Below, piece by piece: positions 46,630 to 56,456 of a DNA stretch of 64,000 bases. The notes under the pieces were generated by a model. It saw nothing but the letters and a program-made list of their open reading frames with translations. It ran no database searches and had not been told where the DNA came from. Every line of letters begins with the position of its first letter. Position 1 is the stretch's first letter. Source of the DNA: Flavobacterium sp. Leaf82 (GTDB lineage Bacteria; Bacteroidota; Bacteroidia; Flavobacteriales; Flavobacteriaceae). The stretch covers positions 196,274-260,273 of the forward strand of contig NZ_LMMA01000036.1 in the NCBI RefSeq assembly GCF_001422725.1, given 5' to 3'. A program made the position numbers and the translations under genes.

Positions 46630-46804
46630 ATCTAAATTATTTTGGGGTTACGTAAATAGATTTTAAATCAAGCCATTTTTAAGTAATGACTATATTGATC
46701 CGCCAGGTGCAATTACTGGTGCTATCCTTTTTTTAAATTTAAATTCAAGATTATCGAAACCGAGAACATTACTTTAAAACAAATTACACCCAACGGATTT
46801 TTAT

Positions 46805-49800
46805 TTATTGCTTGATCAATTTTTTAGACCAGCTTTTTTGATCTGATTTAAAATTAAGAATATAGATTCCTCTTCTAAGTCTGCTAATATCTATTAGATC
46901 TTCTCTCACATCAGAATCTATTTTTTTCTCTACCAGCAATGTTCCTGATTCATCATAAATGGTTACCGTTTTATGATCTAATTTTTCCGGTATCGCTATT
47001 TGAATATAAGTACTCGCAGGATTAGGATAAACCGCAAATGCAGTAGTTTCAACTTCTGATTCTTCGCTAACAACAGCAGCTTTCTTAGCTGTCGAAGCAG
47101 ATCCGTAAGCTTCTATTTCGAATAATGAATATCCGTATGGAGCCAAAGCTTTTGTGGTACATAAAATTCTAATATATCTACCAGTTCCGCTTACCGTTAA
47201 ATCATCAGTTCCGCCGTCGCTTGCTGTTTGAGTGTTTACCGTTTCATTCTCGGTGAAAACATTATCTGTCGAAATTTGTACTTTATACTGAGTTGCAAAA
47301 GCTGCTTCCCATTTTAATACTACACGATTAATGTTGTAATTACTTCCTAAATCAACATAAATCCATTCGCTTGCATTAGCAAAACTACTTGCCCAACGAG
47401 TTCCCGCATCCCCATCTGTGGCTTTTGCCGATGAATAAGTAGCGTTTTCTTCTGTAGAAGCTGTAGCTGTTTTGGCTAAAGCCAAATTGGTATTATTAAC
47501 TGGAGGCGTAATATTTCGAACAATAACATCGCTGAAAACTCCCGTTGCCAAAGTTCCGTTTGCATGAGAAGTTACCGCCAATCCCACATAAATGGTGTTT
47601 GCCATTGCAATGGTTTTCGGAGTTCCAATTTGTGTCCATGTCGATCCGTTATCAGATGAATAAGACGTAAATACATTTCCTGATCTCGTTATACGAAGCC
47701 ATTTAGGCGTTGTTCCAGCAGCCGCCTGAGCAGTTGTAATAGCTGAAACTGCCTCTCTCGTTAAAAATTCTACTCCCGCTGCAGCTGTAATATCAGTCAT
47801 CGCATGTTTAGAAGTTGGCGTAAGCGTTTCGCGAAACATTACACCCGCTTTTGCATATGTATTGGTATTTGTTAATGAATTTACTTTGGCAATAATTTCA
47901 GCATCACCGGTAATAGACTGGTTTACAAATTGAAATTGATCGCTTGATTCCCAAATATCAGTTCCGGATCCTTTTATTGTAAAAGTTCCATTGGCATGAG
48001 TAGCTTCTCCAGCCGGAGTTACAGCACCTAAATCTGTGCTTATCCATGGCGCTGGTAAAGTTGCCGGAGGATTTTCTGTTCCAACTAAATTTACCGCTCT
48101 GATATTATCAAAATAATAGGTATTTCCTGAGTTCGTTCCCGGTTCAAACAAGAACACAAAACGATTTACTTCGCTGTCTAATGTCGATGCATCCGGAGCG
48201 CTTGCATAAGTAAACGTAACAGTATGCCAGGCATTCGATTGTTTTACAACTCCTTGATAAATACTATGTCTTCCTGCAGGATAATTCGACGGAATTGATG
48301 CGCTGCTTTCTGCCTGCCATGAAATCACAGATCCAACAGCCGCAGATGTATACACATCCATCGTAAACTTTTTAGTTCCTGCTTTGAAATCTCCAATATT
48401 GGTTAAAGTCGTATTGAAAGAAAAGTTATCATACAGTTCCGTTGATTTTCTAACATATTTTCCAACGTTTGATGATGTATTAATTCCGCTTGCATTTGGG
48501 TTTGCCGTGTTTGGCGTATACGTTCCAATTGCATCTCTAAACGTAATATTGTGAACCGTTTGGTAATCTTCGTACACAACTCCCGGCGTAAAAGTATCCG
48601 GCAGTTTGGTAGTACCAATTCTAATATTATCAAAATAATACGTATCGCTGGTATAAGAACCTGAATTCGCCAATATCACCATTTGGTTTATTGCCAAATT
48701 TGATGTTCCTGCATCCGGACTTGAATTGTAATAGAAAGTCAGGGTTTCCCATTGATTTTGTTTTGTCGTTATCGCTACATAATTACTGTTTCTTCCTGTG
48801 GGGAAATTAGCCGGAAGCGATGTCGCACTATTCTCTAAATTTAAACTTACAACTGTACCAATTGGTGCCGACGTATACACATCGATCATGATTTTATTGG
48901 TTTGATTTTTTAATAAACCAGCATCTTCAATTGTGCTTGGTGTATTAAAGAAAAGTACGTCGTATTGTTCCGTAACATTTCGAACATACTTTGCCACATT
49001 TGCAGATGAGTTTACAGAATTTGCTCCCGGATTTGCTACAACAGAATATACTCCGGTTGTTGTTCCTTTGATGATTTTATTGATTCCATCATAATTTTGA
49101 AGAACATCAGTCGCAATAATTGGTTTTTCAGGAGCGGCTTTTGTGAGTAGATTATCAAAATAATAAGTCGTTCCTGTATTTGAATTGGATTCAAAAAGAA
49201 ATACAACATTATTAATCGTTAAAGCACTTGTATTAGGATCGATTACTTTTTCGAATTCAAATTCAATGGTTTCCCATTTGTTCTGAACTGTAGTTGTGGC
49301 TTTGTAACCGCTGTGTCTTCCGGAAGGAAAATTAGTTGCTGTGGTTACTAAACTATTTTCGAGTTGCATCGATATTTTTGTACCAACAGGCGCCGAAGTA
49401 TAGATATCAAAAGAAATCTTTTTTCTGCCATATACATAATCGTTTGCATTGCTGATTGTTAGATTTTTGATATTCATAACATCATACAATTCAGATGCGT
49501 TACGAACATATTTCCCCACTAAAGCAGATGTATTGATTCCCGTAGACGAAGGATTTGCAACAGCTTCTGTCAAAACTCCCGTTTTAAGCCCGTAAACGAT
49601 ATTTCTATTCGATTGAAAATCTTCATGGATTTTTTCTACCGGTAAAGGCACCTCTGTAGTTACGGCTAATTTATACGTATTACCTGTACAACCAGAAACT
49701 GTCGTCGTTACAGCGACATCTCCGCCAGTAGTTCCCCAATTTACAGTAATTGTATTTGTACCTTGTCCTGAAGTAATTGTTGCGCCTGCAGGAACTGTCC

Positions 49801-50767
49801 AGTTATAAGTTGCACCAGCAATAGCATTTATAGAATATGTTTTACCGGTTTCGTTATGATACACTTTTGCATCGCCCAACACACCATAAGTAAAACTGCC
49901 GCTGTAAACACGAACATAATCTACTTGCAATTTTGCCGGAAAATCAGCCGGAATTGGCTCAACTCCTGCTCCGTTTACACTTGTATAAGGCGTTCCTAAA
50001 CTACCAACAGCCAGATTAAGAATAATATAAAACTGCTGATCGTTAAAAGGCCATCCGCCATTTACAGTTGTTTGTGGTGTAGCAGTATGAAATAAATTGC
50101 CATCAATGAACCATTTTATAATATTTGGTCCCCATTCTACCGCATAAACGTGAAATTCTGTAGACAAATCAGTTGGCGAAGAATAGCTTCTTCCGGTATA
50201 ATGATACCCGCCGCCGTCATAATGAATTGTTCCGTCTATCGATTTTGGATTTCTGTGTTTGGCTTCCATAATATCAATTTCACCCGTAAAAGGCCAATTT
50301 GAAGTTCCTGCCGGTAACATCCAGAATGCAGGCCATGCGCCCATTCCGTTCGATAATTTCATACGGGCTTCTACCCTTCCGTATTTTATGGCATATTTAC
50401 CTTCTGTAGTTAGTTTTGCCGATGAATAAGGCTGTTGCGGAAACGAGGCATTTGGTTCATATTTTGCCTGAATATTCAAATAACTGTTCGTTCCTTCCTT
50501 GACAATTGTTGCCTGATTGGGATCGTAACGTTGTGCTTCTGCATTTCCGAATCCGCAGAGCGATGGACACCCGTTTCCGGAAATACTTTGCCATTTGGTC
50601 GCGTCCACGGTTGTACCGTTAAACTCATCTGACCAAATTAAAGTGTTACATTGTGAGTGAAGTTTTAAAAAAGGCGACAATACTATAATTGCCAGCAGCA
50701 TACACCTTTTTACTAAATTGTAATTGCTTCTCGGTGGTCGGCCGAAAAAAGAGTCTTTTTGATTCAT
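46805..50767 (-). CDS. GH16 beta-glucanase with triple repeat, laminin-G-like and F5/8C modules, T9SS cargo
   Basis: Large secreted glucanase of 1,320 residues. Following a membrane-spanning signal (about 20-39), the GH16 domain (about 42-290) has the catalytic motif GEIDIMEAKH with both carboxylates. An Ig/PKD-like segment (about 300-370) leads to three homologous blocks of about 165-175 residues (about 377-897), each with KYVR...YD, VYTSAPVG and TYYFDN. A concanavalin-A-like DUF1349-type domain (about 905-1085), an F5/8-type C domain (about 1095-1230) and a Por sorting tail (VYPNPASTYI onward) follow. It probably hydrolyses laminarin or other beta-1,3-glucans. It is first of the four cargo genes on this strand and adjacent to the Reg_prop sensor. 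Confidence 0.9.
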   Translation of the reverse strand: MNQKDSFFGRPPRSNYNLVKRCMLLAIIVLSPFLKLHSQCNTLIWSDEFNGTTVDATKWQSISGNGCPSLCGFGNAEAQRYDPNQATIVKEGTNSYLNIQAKYEPNASFPQQPYSSAKLTTEGKYAIKYGRVEARMKLSNGMGAWPAFWMLPAGTSNWPFTGEIDIMEAKHRNPKSIDGTIHYDGGGYHYTGRSYSSPTDLSTEFHVYAVEWGPNIIKWFIDGNLFHTATPQTTVNGGWPFNDQQFYIILNLAVGSLGTPYTSVNGAGVEPIPADFPAKLQVDYVRVYSGSFTYGVLGDAKVYHNETGKTYSINAIAGATYNWTVPAGATITSGQGTNTITVNWGTTGGDVAVTTTVSGCTGNTYKLAVTTEVPLPVEKIHEDFQSNRNIVYGLKTGVLTEAVANPSSTGINTSALVGKYVRNASELYDVMNIKNLTISNANDYVYGRKKISFDIYTSAPVGTKISMQLENSLVTTATNFPSGRHSGYKATTTVQNKWETIEFEFEKVIDPNTSALTINNVVFLFESNSNTGTTYYFDNLLTKAAPEKPIIATDVLQNYDGINKIIKGTTTGVYSVVANPGANSVNSSANVAKYVRNVTEQYDVLFFNTPSTIEDAGLLKNQTNKIMIDVYTSAPIGTVVSLNLENSATSLPANFPTGRNSNYVAITTKQNQWETLTFYYNSSPDAGTSNLAINQMVILANSGSYTSDTYYFDNIRIGTTKLPDTFTPGVVYEDYQTVHNITFRDAIGTYTPNTANPNASGINTSSNVGKYVRKSTELYDNFSFNTTLTNIGDFKAGTKKFTMDVYTSAAVGSVISWQAESSASIPSNYPAGRHSIYQGVVKQSNAWHTVTFTYASAPDASTLDSEVNRFVFLFEPGTNSGNTYYFDNIRAVNLVGTENPPATLPAPWISTDLGAVTPAGEATHANGTFTIKGSGTDIWESSDQFQFVNQSITGDAEIIAKVNSLTNTNTYAKAGVMFRETLTPTSKHAMTDITAAAGVEFLTREAVSAITTAQAAAGTTPKWLRITRSGNVFTSYSSDNGSTWTQIGTPKTIAMANTIYVGLAVTSHANGTLATGVFSDVIVRNITPPVNNTNLALAKTATASTEENATYSSAKATDGDAGTRWASSFANASEWIYVDLGSNYNINRVVLKWEAAFATQYKVQISTDNVFTENETVNTQTASDGGTDDLTVSGTGRYIRILCTTKALAPYGYSLFEIEAYGSASTAKKAAVVSEESEVETTAFAVYPNPASTYIQIAIPEKLDHKTVTIYDESGTLLVEKKIDSDVREDLIDISRLRRGIYILNFKSDQKSWSKKLIKQ

Positions 50768-51120
50768 TTTTTAGTTTTTTTGTTAGTAAAGATTATTAGC
50801 GCAATAAAAACCTGCTTTGTAAAAATTAGATTATTATTTTGATAATAATGGGACAATATTAACAAATAAATGAGGTAAGACTTACATTTTTGAATACGGT
50901 TTGACTACGGTGTTTGTAAAAAAATGTAATACTTAGCCCGCAAAATGCGTAAAACTACCTGAGATTTTACTTAATAATAAAAAGACTGATTTTTGTGTGT
51001 GTTTTGGAGATGGGAATTTTTGTTTCACGCAGATTTTAAAAAGATTTATGCAGATATGGGCAGATGTTTTTTTTTATTTTACAATGGATTTATCATTTTT
51101 TGCAATTATAGCCACAATTT

Positions 51121-51222
51121 TGTCATTTCGAAGAATGAGAAATCTTAGCAAGTAGCTCTACAAAGATTGACAATTTTGATTGCGGAGTTTCTGACGAGGA
51201 TTTCTCATTCTTCGAAATGACA
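51121..51222. repeat. Palindromic intergenic element, copy 3
   Basis: The left arm TGTCATTTCGAAGAATGAGA and its complement at the right end share the family's ends. The loop includes CAAAGATTGACAATTTTGATTGCGGAGTTTC, split here by an internal mismatch. Outer arms carry GCAGATTTTAAAAAGATTT (51033-51051) against AATCTTTTAAAATCTGCG (51267-51284). The gap 50768-51293 contains nothing else recognisable. Confidence 0.85.
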
Positions 51223-51293
51223 AACTAAATGAAACTAAAGCATGAGAATAAAAAAAAATTGCCTAAATCTTTTAAAATCTGCGTAAAAAAAAA

Positions 51294-54224
51294 TCAAAAA
51301 TTCAGAATATATTCTGTAATATTAGCTTCAGAAGAAAGCTGTAATTTTTTACGAATGCGATATCGGGTATCTTCCACACCGCGGACAGAAATCCCCAAAA
51401 GCGGAGCAATTTCTTTAGTATTAAAATTCATTCGCAAATAAGCACACAATCGCATATCACGCGGAGTCAGTTCCGGAAAGCTGATTTTTAATCTTTGCAT
51501 AAAATTATCATGAAGCTGATTAAAGATTTCTTCAAACTCGTTCCAGTGCTGATCTCCCTGCAATTCATGATCAATAATGCGGTTAATTTTAGTCAGTAAA
51601 CCATAATTGGTATTAAAGTCATTCTTTTTATCAATCTGTCCAATAAGATCTTTTATCGAAAGTAAAATTTCATTTAAATGAATAAGATTCACAGTATTCG
51701 AAGCAACTTTGGCATTTTTGAGATTAATCGTTGCTTCCAGATTTTCTCTCATAATCGTCATATTCTCTTTTTCTAACGCCAGTTTTTGCTCGTTTAATTC
51801 AGCCCGATTGCGCAATAATTCTTTTTCCTGATTCAGAATTAATTGTTCCCGTTCCTGTTCTGCAAGATTTTTTTGGTATTTGATAATCGTATAGATCAAA
51901 ATCCCAAAAAGAATTAAATACAAAATATAAGCCCATGTTGTTCTGTACCAAGGCGGTAAAATCTCAAACTTAAAAACAGCTTCTTCACTGACTACATCAT
52001 AAATATTTTTTGCCCTTACATGAAAAATATATTCGTTTTCAGGCAAATTGGTATATTCTTTTTCAGTCTGAAGATTCCAGTCCGACCATTTGGGCTCAAA
52101 ACCTTCCAGCCAGTATTCGTATTTTGTAGCATCGGCCTCATCATAACAAAGTGAAGCAAACGAAAAATGCAACGCGTTATTAGAATGCGATAAAACAGAT
52201 GAAAGTTTATTTTTTGATGATTCCGTATCCGTAGAAAGTACATCATATCTGCTCGAAAACAACAAACTATCTTTAGGAAAAATAGATTTAACCTCAGAAA
52301 TAACCGCTTTATACTTTGCCTGATATTTTTTGCTTTTGGTAGTATTGTAATGAATCAAACCGTCTTGCGTGCCAAAAAATACATCTCCGTTAGCTGTTGT
52401 CTGAATGTTTTCGAAACCCGGAATATACAGATACCTCAGTTTTCTAAAAGGCAATTCTTCTACAGTAAAATTACCTCCCGATTTCTGACTCATTTTTCCG
52501 GTATTCTCTCCTGAAATGTACCAGATATTATTTTGATGATCTTCTTTTAGTAAACGAATATGATTTTGTATGCCAAGAGGTTTCGTAAAAGTAACATCCG
52601 GAATCATCTTGTTCGAATGCGCTTTTTGTTTGTAAACGCCTTTTGTAGTTCCAAAAAGTATTTGATTATTAATCATAAAAGTATTTAAAAACAAACTCGA
52701 CGGAAAACCATTTTTATCATTATAAAACTGAAGGTCTGAAACGCTGTCAAATGTTTTATTAAACCTTATTTTAAAAATTCCTTTATATCCATGCGCAATC
52801 CAGATATTTTCAGCAGCATCTGTAACCATTACCCGGCTGCTTTCTTCAAAACCTTTTATTTTGTGCTGATAAACCCAGGAATTATTTATTTTCTTTAATA
52901 AATAGAGCCCATTATATCCGCCTACAAGCAATAAATCAGGATGATTAGGGATTAAAACTCCTTGCCACGCGCCATCTGTTTTTGCTAATAATTGTGCCGA
53001 ATTGCCATTTATCTCAAAGATTCCGTTTTTTTCAAAAGCTAAAAGCGAATTTCCAAAAACACCAATGTTCCAAACGTTTTCAGACATTCCGGCAATATGC
53101 TGAAAATGCAGATTTTCATGCTGACCATTTTTATAACGTTCCCAATCTAACCAGAAAACACCGTTATCTGTGGCAATATAAAGTTTGTTTTGATAAATCT
53201 GACTGCAATATATTTTAGTTTCGGAATTAGATGCATCAAGTATTTTTGATAAAGGGGACGAAATCTGGATAAGCGAAATACCTTCTTTTAAAGTCACCCA
53301 TAAATTACCTTCAGTATCAATTTTAAGATTCGTAACATATTCGTTCTGTAAACCTGTTTGCTTATTAATATGCTGAATCAAATTCCCTTCACTATCAATA
53401 ACTATCAGCCCGGTTTGACGCGTTCCTATTGCAAAATAACCATCAGAAAGAAGAAGTCCGGTTGAAATCTGATTTTGCTTTAGCAAATGATCTACTTTCG
53501 TCACAAAAGGTTTTAATTGATTATTCTGATAACTAAAAAGTCCGTTTTTCTGTGTCAGAAGAATTAATCCATCTTTCGTCTCAAAGATTTTCCTGATCTT
53601 CAATCCAATAAACTGTTTGCTATTCGGAATTTCAACTAATGCATCGTTTTCCAACTTCAGCAGTCCCTTTACATTATCTGAAACATAGATTTCTGTATTG
53701 ACTTCAAAAAAATCATCGAACTTGTTCTGAGGTCTTATCGTTTTGATTTTGTTGTTCTTGTAGATAAATATCTCTTCATTAGAGAAAAAAACAACTTCAT
53801 TCTTGCGAACAACTGTATGCAAAACATCGCCAAAATTTCGCGCAGAATGTTCAATTAATTTTACCAGAGAAGTATATTTATATTGTCCGTTGGGCAACTG
53901 CACGGTATAACCAAATTCGCCCTGAGCCCCGACATACATTTTATCGTTTTTAGCAATCGCCAGAGAACGAACCATACTTTTGTTTTCCGGCTGCGTTACA
54001 ATACTCCATCTTACACCATCGAATTGCATGATTCCAAAATGATTTGCAAAAAACATCATGCCTTTAGAATCCTGTAAAACATCCCAATTTTCTGAAGCCG
54101 CTTTATAGGTTTTAGGGCTGTAATTTGTAATAAACGGAACTCCAATTTTTTTAATTTGCGCATTAGCAATTGGATGTAAAAGAGATAGCGATAGAACTAA
54201 AATTCTAATTATAAATTTTGTCAT
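51294..54224 (-). CDS. Reg_prop/Y_Y_Y sensor with LuxR-type HTH (one-component regulator)
   Basis: Membrane-spanning regulator of 976 residues resembling a hybrid two-component sensor without kinase parts. Signal peptide 1-22. Two-component-regulator propeller blades cover about 25-640 (GVRWSIVTQPENKSMVRSL, GNLWVTLKEGISLIQ), and a Y_Y_Y domain about 690-760 (YEYWLEGFEPKWSDW). A transmembrane helix (WAYILYLILFGILIYTII) and a coiled coil with repeated Glu/Leu follow, then a C-terminal HTH (ELTPRDMRLCAYL, GISVRGVEDTRYRIRKKL). It can therefore sense outside and bind DNA directly. Its likely targets are the adjacent secreted glucanase genes on the same strand, about 530 bp away. Confidence 0.92.
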   Translation of the reverse strand: MTKFIIRILVLSLSLLHPIANAQIKKIGVPFITNYSPKTYKAASENWDVLQDSKGMMFFANHFGIMQFDGVRWSIVTQPENKSMVRSLAIAKNDKMYVGAQGEFGYTVQLPNGQYKYTSLVKLIEHSARNFGDVLHTVVRKNEVVFFSNEEIFIYKNNKIKTIRPQNKFDDFFEVNTEIYVSDNVKGLLKLENDALVEIPNSKQFIGLKIRKIFETKDGLILLTQKNGLFSYQNNQLKPFVTKVDHLLKQNQISTGLLLSDGYFAIGTRQTGLIVIDSEGNLIQHINKQTGLQNEYVTNLKIDTEGNLWVTLKEGISLIQISSPLSKILDASNSETKIYCSQIYQNKLYIATDNGVFWLDWERYKNGQHENLHFQHIAGMSENVWNIGVFGNSLLAFEKNGIFEINGNSAQLLAKTDGAWQGVLIPNHPDLLLVGGYNGLYLLKKINNSWVYQHKIKGFEESSRVMVTDAAENIWIAHGYKGIFKIRFNKTFDSVSDLQFYNDKNGFPSSLFLNTFMINNQILFGTTKGVYKQKAHSNKMIPDVTFTKPLGIQNHIRLLKEDHQNNIWYISGENTGKMSQKSGGNFTVEELPFRKLRYLYIPGFENIQTTANGDVFFGTQDGLIHYNTTKSKKYQAKYKAVISEVKSIFPKDSLLFSSRYDVLSTDTESSKNKLSSVLSHSNNALHFSFASLCYDEADATKYEYWLEGFEPKWSDWNLQTEKEYTNLPENEYIFHVRAKNIYDVVSEEAVFKFEILPPWYRTTWAYILYLILFGILIYTIIKYQKNLAEQEREQLILNQEKELLRNRAELNEQKLALEKENMTIMRENLEATINLKNAKVASNTVNLIHLNEILLSIKDLIGQIDKKNDFNTNYGLLTKINRIIDHELQGDQHWNEFEEIFNQLHDNFMQRLKISFPELTPRDMRLCAYLRMNFNTKEIAPLLGISVRGVEDTRYRIRKKLQLSSEANITEYILNF

Positions 54225-54540
54225 TTTGTTTCTGTCTGTAGGTTAGTTCGTAGTTTTTGAGAACTACAGTCTTAAAAATATCCCTTTGGGAAAAGATGTT
54301 TTTAAGCCAAAAGAAACTGTTTATTCATTGCTTTCGAAATAACAATTTGATAATCTTAAGCATCAAAAAAAACGAATCTCTGAAACCAAATATATAAAAA
54401 TTTATTTTAATGTAACAAATTACAATTAATTTAAAGGATTTGATAATGGAAAAATTAGAGGATATTCTAATTAGAAAATGAGATAATGTGGGAATTAGAT
54501 AATGTGAGAATTAGATAATTTAAAGGCATTACGTTTAATC

Positions 54541-54642
54541 TTGTAATTCGATCGAAGGAAGAAATCACACTCGAAACTCCGCAAAGTAAATCTAATCTTT
54601 GTCGAATTACTAGTGCGATTTCTCCCTTCGCTCGAAATGACA
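54541..54642. repeat. Palindromic intergenic element, copy 4 (first unit of tandem array)
   Basis: An imperfect version: the left arm TGTAATTCGATCGAAGGAAG has diverged from the right arm CTCCCTTCGCTCGAAATGACA by several changes. The loop has ACTCCGCAAAGTAAA and TTTGTCGAATTACTAG. Confidence 0.85.
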
Positions 54643-54749
54643 CAAACTGGCGCAAACCTGAAACCTCAAACCTCAAACCTCAAACCTGAAAATTGAAAAT
54701 TGAAACCTAATATGAGAATTAGATGACTTAGAGGCATTATGTTTCATCT

Positions 54750-54849
54750 TGTCATTTCGAGCGAAGAGAGAAATCATACTCGAAACTCCGCAAAGTACCT
54801 AATCTTTGTCGAATTACTAGTGCGATTTCTCCCTTCGCTCGAAATGACA
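54750..54849. repeat. Palindromic intergenic element, copy 5 (second unit of tandem array)
   Basis: The left end is TGTCATTTCGAGCGAAGAGA and the right end is complementary to it. The loop is near-identical to those of copies 4 and 6. It is preceded by the shared leader GAGAATTAGATGACTTAGAG and followed by AAACCTGAAAC-type simple repeats. Confidence 0.85.
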
Positions 54850-54942
54850 CAAACTGGCGCAAACCTGAAACCTGAAACTTGAAACTTGAAACTTGAAACC
54901 TGATATGAGAATTAGATAATTTAAAGGCATTATGTTTCATCT

Positions 54943-55044
54943 TGTCATTTCGAGCGAAGGGAGAAATCACACTCGAAACTCCGCAAAGTAAACCTAATCT
55001 TTGTCGAATTACTAGTGCGATTTCTCCCTTCGATCGAAATGACA
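54943..55044. repeat. Palindromic intergenic element, copy 6 (third unit of tandem array)
   Basis: The left end is TGTCATTTCGAGCGAAGGGA and the right end is CGATCGAAATGACA. The unit spacing to copy 5 is 193 bp and between copies 4 and 5 is 209 bp, showing tandem duplication of palindrome plus leader plus AAACCTG tract. Confidence 0.85.
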
Positions 55045-55106
55045 CAAATTGGCGCAAACCTGAAACCTGAAACCTGAAACTTAAAACCTGAAACTTTTTA
55101 AAATCT

Positions 55107-55739
55107 TTAAACCAAAAAACTCAACTCTTCATAAGAATCAAAAAGCGCTGCACCTTCATTCTCTAAATCTTGATTGTTATAACCGTTGGCAAAACCATAG
55201 ACTTTAAATCCGCCTTGGATTCCTGCGATAACTCCTGCTTTGCTGTCTTCGATTACGATACAGTCTTTTACATCAAAACCCATTTCTTTTGCGGCATGCA
55301 GAAAAATTCCCGGCTCTGGTTTCCAGCTATTAATTTCGTACGAACTAAATATTTTATTTTCGAATTTATGCAGTAAACCTGCGACTTCAAGATTAAGTCT
55401 GATTTTATCTACGGGACCACTGGAAGCCACACAATAAGGGATTTTTAGTTTTTCGATAAAAGATAGTACACCTTTCATTGGTTTAACTTGTATTTTGAAA
55501 GCTTCAAAACTTTTCTGGCGATAATCTGCTTCAAAAGTATCGGGAAGTTTTTTTCCAATCGCATTTTCTATATACAGAAAACATTCTTTTAATTTACGAC
55601 CGTTAAAATCGCGATACGCATCTTCCAGTTTCATTTTAAAACCATATTCGGCAGCCATTTCAAGCATGATTCCGTTACCAATTTTTTCTGTATCTACAAG
55701 AACTCCATCACAATCGAAAATAATACACTTAACTTCCAT
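55107..55739 (-). CDS. HAD-superfamily phosphatase / beta-phosphoglucomutase-like
   Basis: Cytoplasmic hydrolase of 210 residues. Motif I FDCDGVLVDTEK has the nucleophile Asp9 and general acid Asp11. A helical cap domain follows. Motif II is CVASSGP, Lys lies in INSWKPEPGIFLHAAKEMG and motif IV is IEDSKAGVIAG. This is the subgroup with YniC, GS1 and beta-phosphoglucomutase, acting on sugar phosphates or small phosphoesters; the substrate is uncertain. It is a single gene, 79 bp downstream of the Nudix gene on the same strand. Confidence 0.9.
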   Translation of the reverse strand: MEVKCIIFDCDGVLVDTEKIGNGIMLEMAAEYGFKMKLEDAYRDFNGRKLKECFLYIENAIGKKLPDTFEADYRQKSFEAFKIQVKPMKGVLSFIEKLKIPYCVASSGPVDKIRLNLEVAGLLHKFENKIFSSYEINSWKPEPGIFLHAAKEMGFDVKDCIVIEDSKAGVIAGIQGGFKVYGFANGYNNQDLENEGAALFDSYEELSFLV

Positions 55740-55818
55740 AATCTTTATTTACATTTTTAATTATTCGGCTTGACCGAAAATGTAAATTACAAAATTATTC
55801 CCGAAAGCAAGGTAAATT

Positions 55819-56283
55819 TTAGAGCGAAGAAGAAATTTTCGAGATTATCTGAATAATAAAATCAGCCTGTGCGTGATTTATTTTTTTTAAAGCGTGTTCA
55901 GTTTGAAACCATTCGGCTCTGTCAACTTCAGGAAACGATTGTAGTTTTCCGGATTTCGGCGGCCATTCCATTTCGAAATCGTTACTTTTTACGAGCGATG
56001 CATCAATATCAAATTCCAAAGCCCAGGCAAAAATGGTTTTTCCTGATTTGAGTTTTACCGATTCCAGTTCAATAAAATCACCTTCTAATTCAAAACCTGT
56101 TTCTTCCTGAAATTCGCGTTTTGCAGCATCAAGCGCATCTTCTTCATTTGTAAATTCTCCTTTTGGAATCGACCAGCTTTCTAAATCTTTATTCTTCCAG
56201 AATGGGCCACCGGGATGAACCAATAAAAAGAAAATTGTTTTATCGACGAATTTGTAGAGTAATATGCCGGCGCTTTGTTTCAT
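55819..56283 (-). CDS. Nudix hydrolase
   Basis: Cytoplasmic pyrophosphohydrolase of 154 residues. The Nudix box spans GEFTNEEDALDAAKREFQEE plus TGFEL, with the REFQEETG core carrying the metal-binding glutamates. The N-terminal SAGILLYKF strand and SIPKG turn are typical. The form resembles 'NUDIX domain' proteins that act on nucleoside or dinucleotide polyphosphates. It is a probable co-transcript with the HAD gene downstream. Confidence 0.9.
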   Translation of the reverse strand: MKQSAGILLYKFVDKTIFFLLVHPGGPFWKNKDLESWSIPKGEFTNEEDALDAAKREFQEETGFELEGDFIELESVKLKSGKTIFAWALEFDIDASLVKSNDFEMEWPPKSGKLQSFPEVDRAEWFQTEHALKKINHAQADFIIQIISKISSSL

Positions 56284-56456
56284 GGGATTTAATTTATAAC
56301 CTAAAGATAGTGTTTAATTAGTTTATGTATTTTACATTAATCCCATAATCCGTATTCTGTACATTTTTACCCCAATTCTGTATTTTTAATCAATGATCTA
56401 TTCCTAAATTTATATTTCGTTACACGTCACTTTACAAATATTAAAAAATAACCACT

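Larger units (their letters stand above)
54465..55095. repeat. Tandem array of three ~200-bp units (palindrome + AAACCTG heptamer tract)
   Basis: Each unit has a leader (AATATGAGAATTAGAT, GGCATTATGTTTCATCTTG), a palindromic element and a tract of 7-nt words AAACCTG/AAACCTC/AAACTTG. The reading frames here are consequences of the repeats and not genes. The rest of the 882-bp gap (54225-54464) shows nothing recognisable. Confidence 0.85.

Noticed and set aside
54467..55057. Open frames of 69 and 101 residues on the minus strand
   Set aside because: Both repeat the same peptide because they lie in the tandem palindrome array; no domain, signal or gene-like composition.
54465..55095. Possible CRISPR array
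   Set aside because: Three units of about 200 bp with internal palindromes and no unique spacers of constant length; no cas genes.
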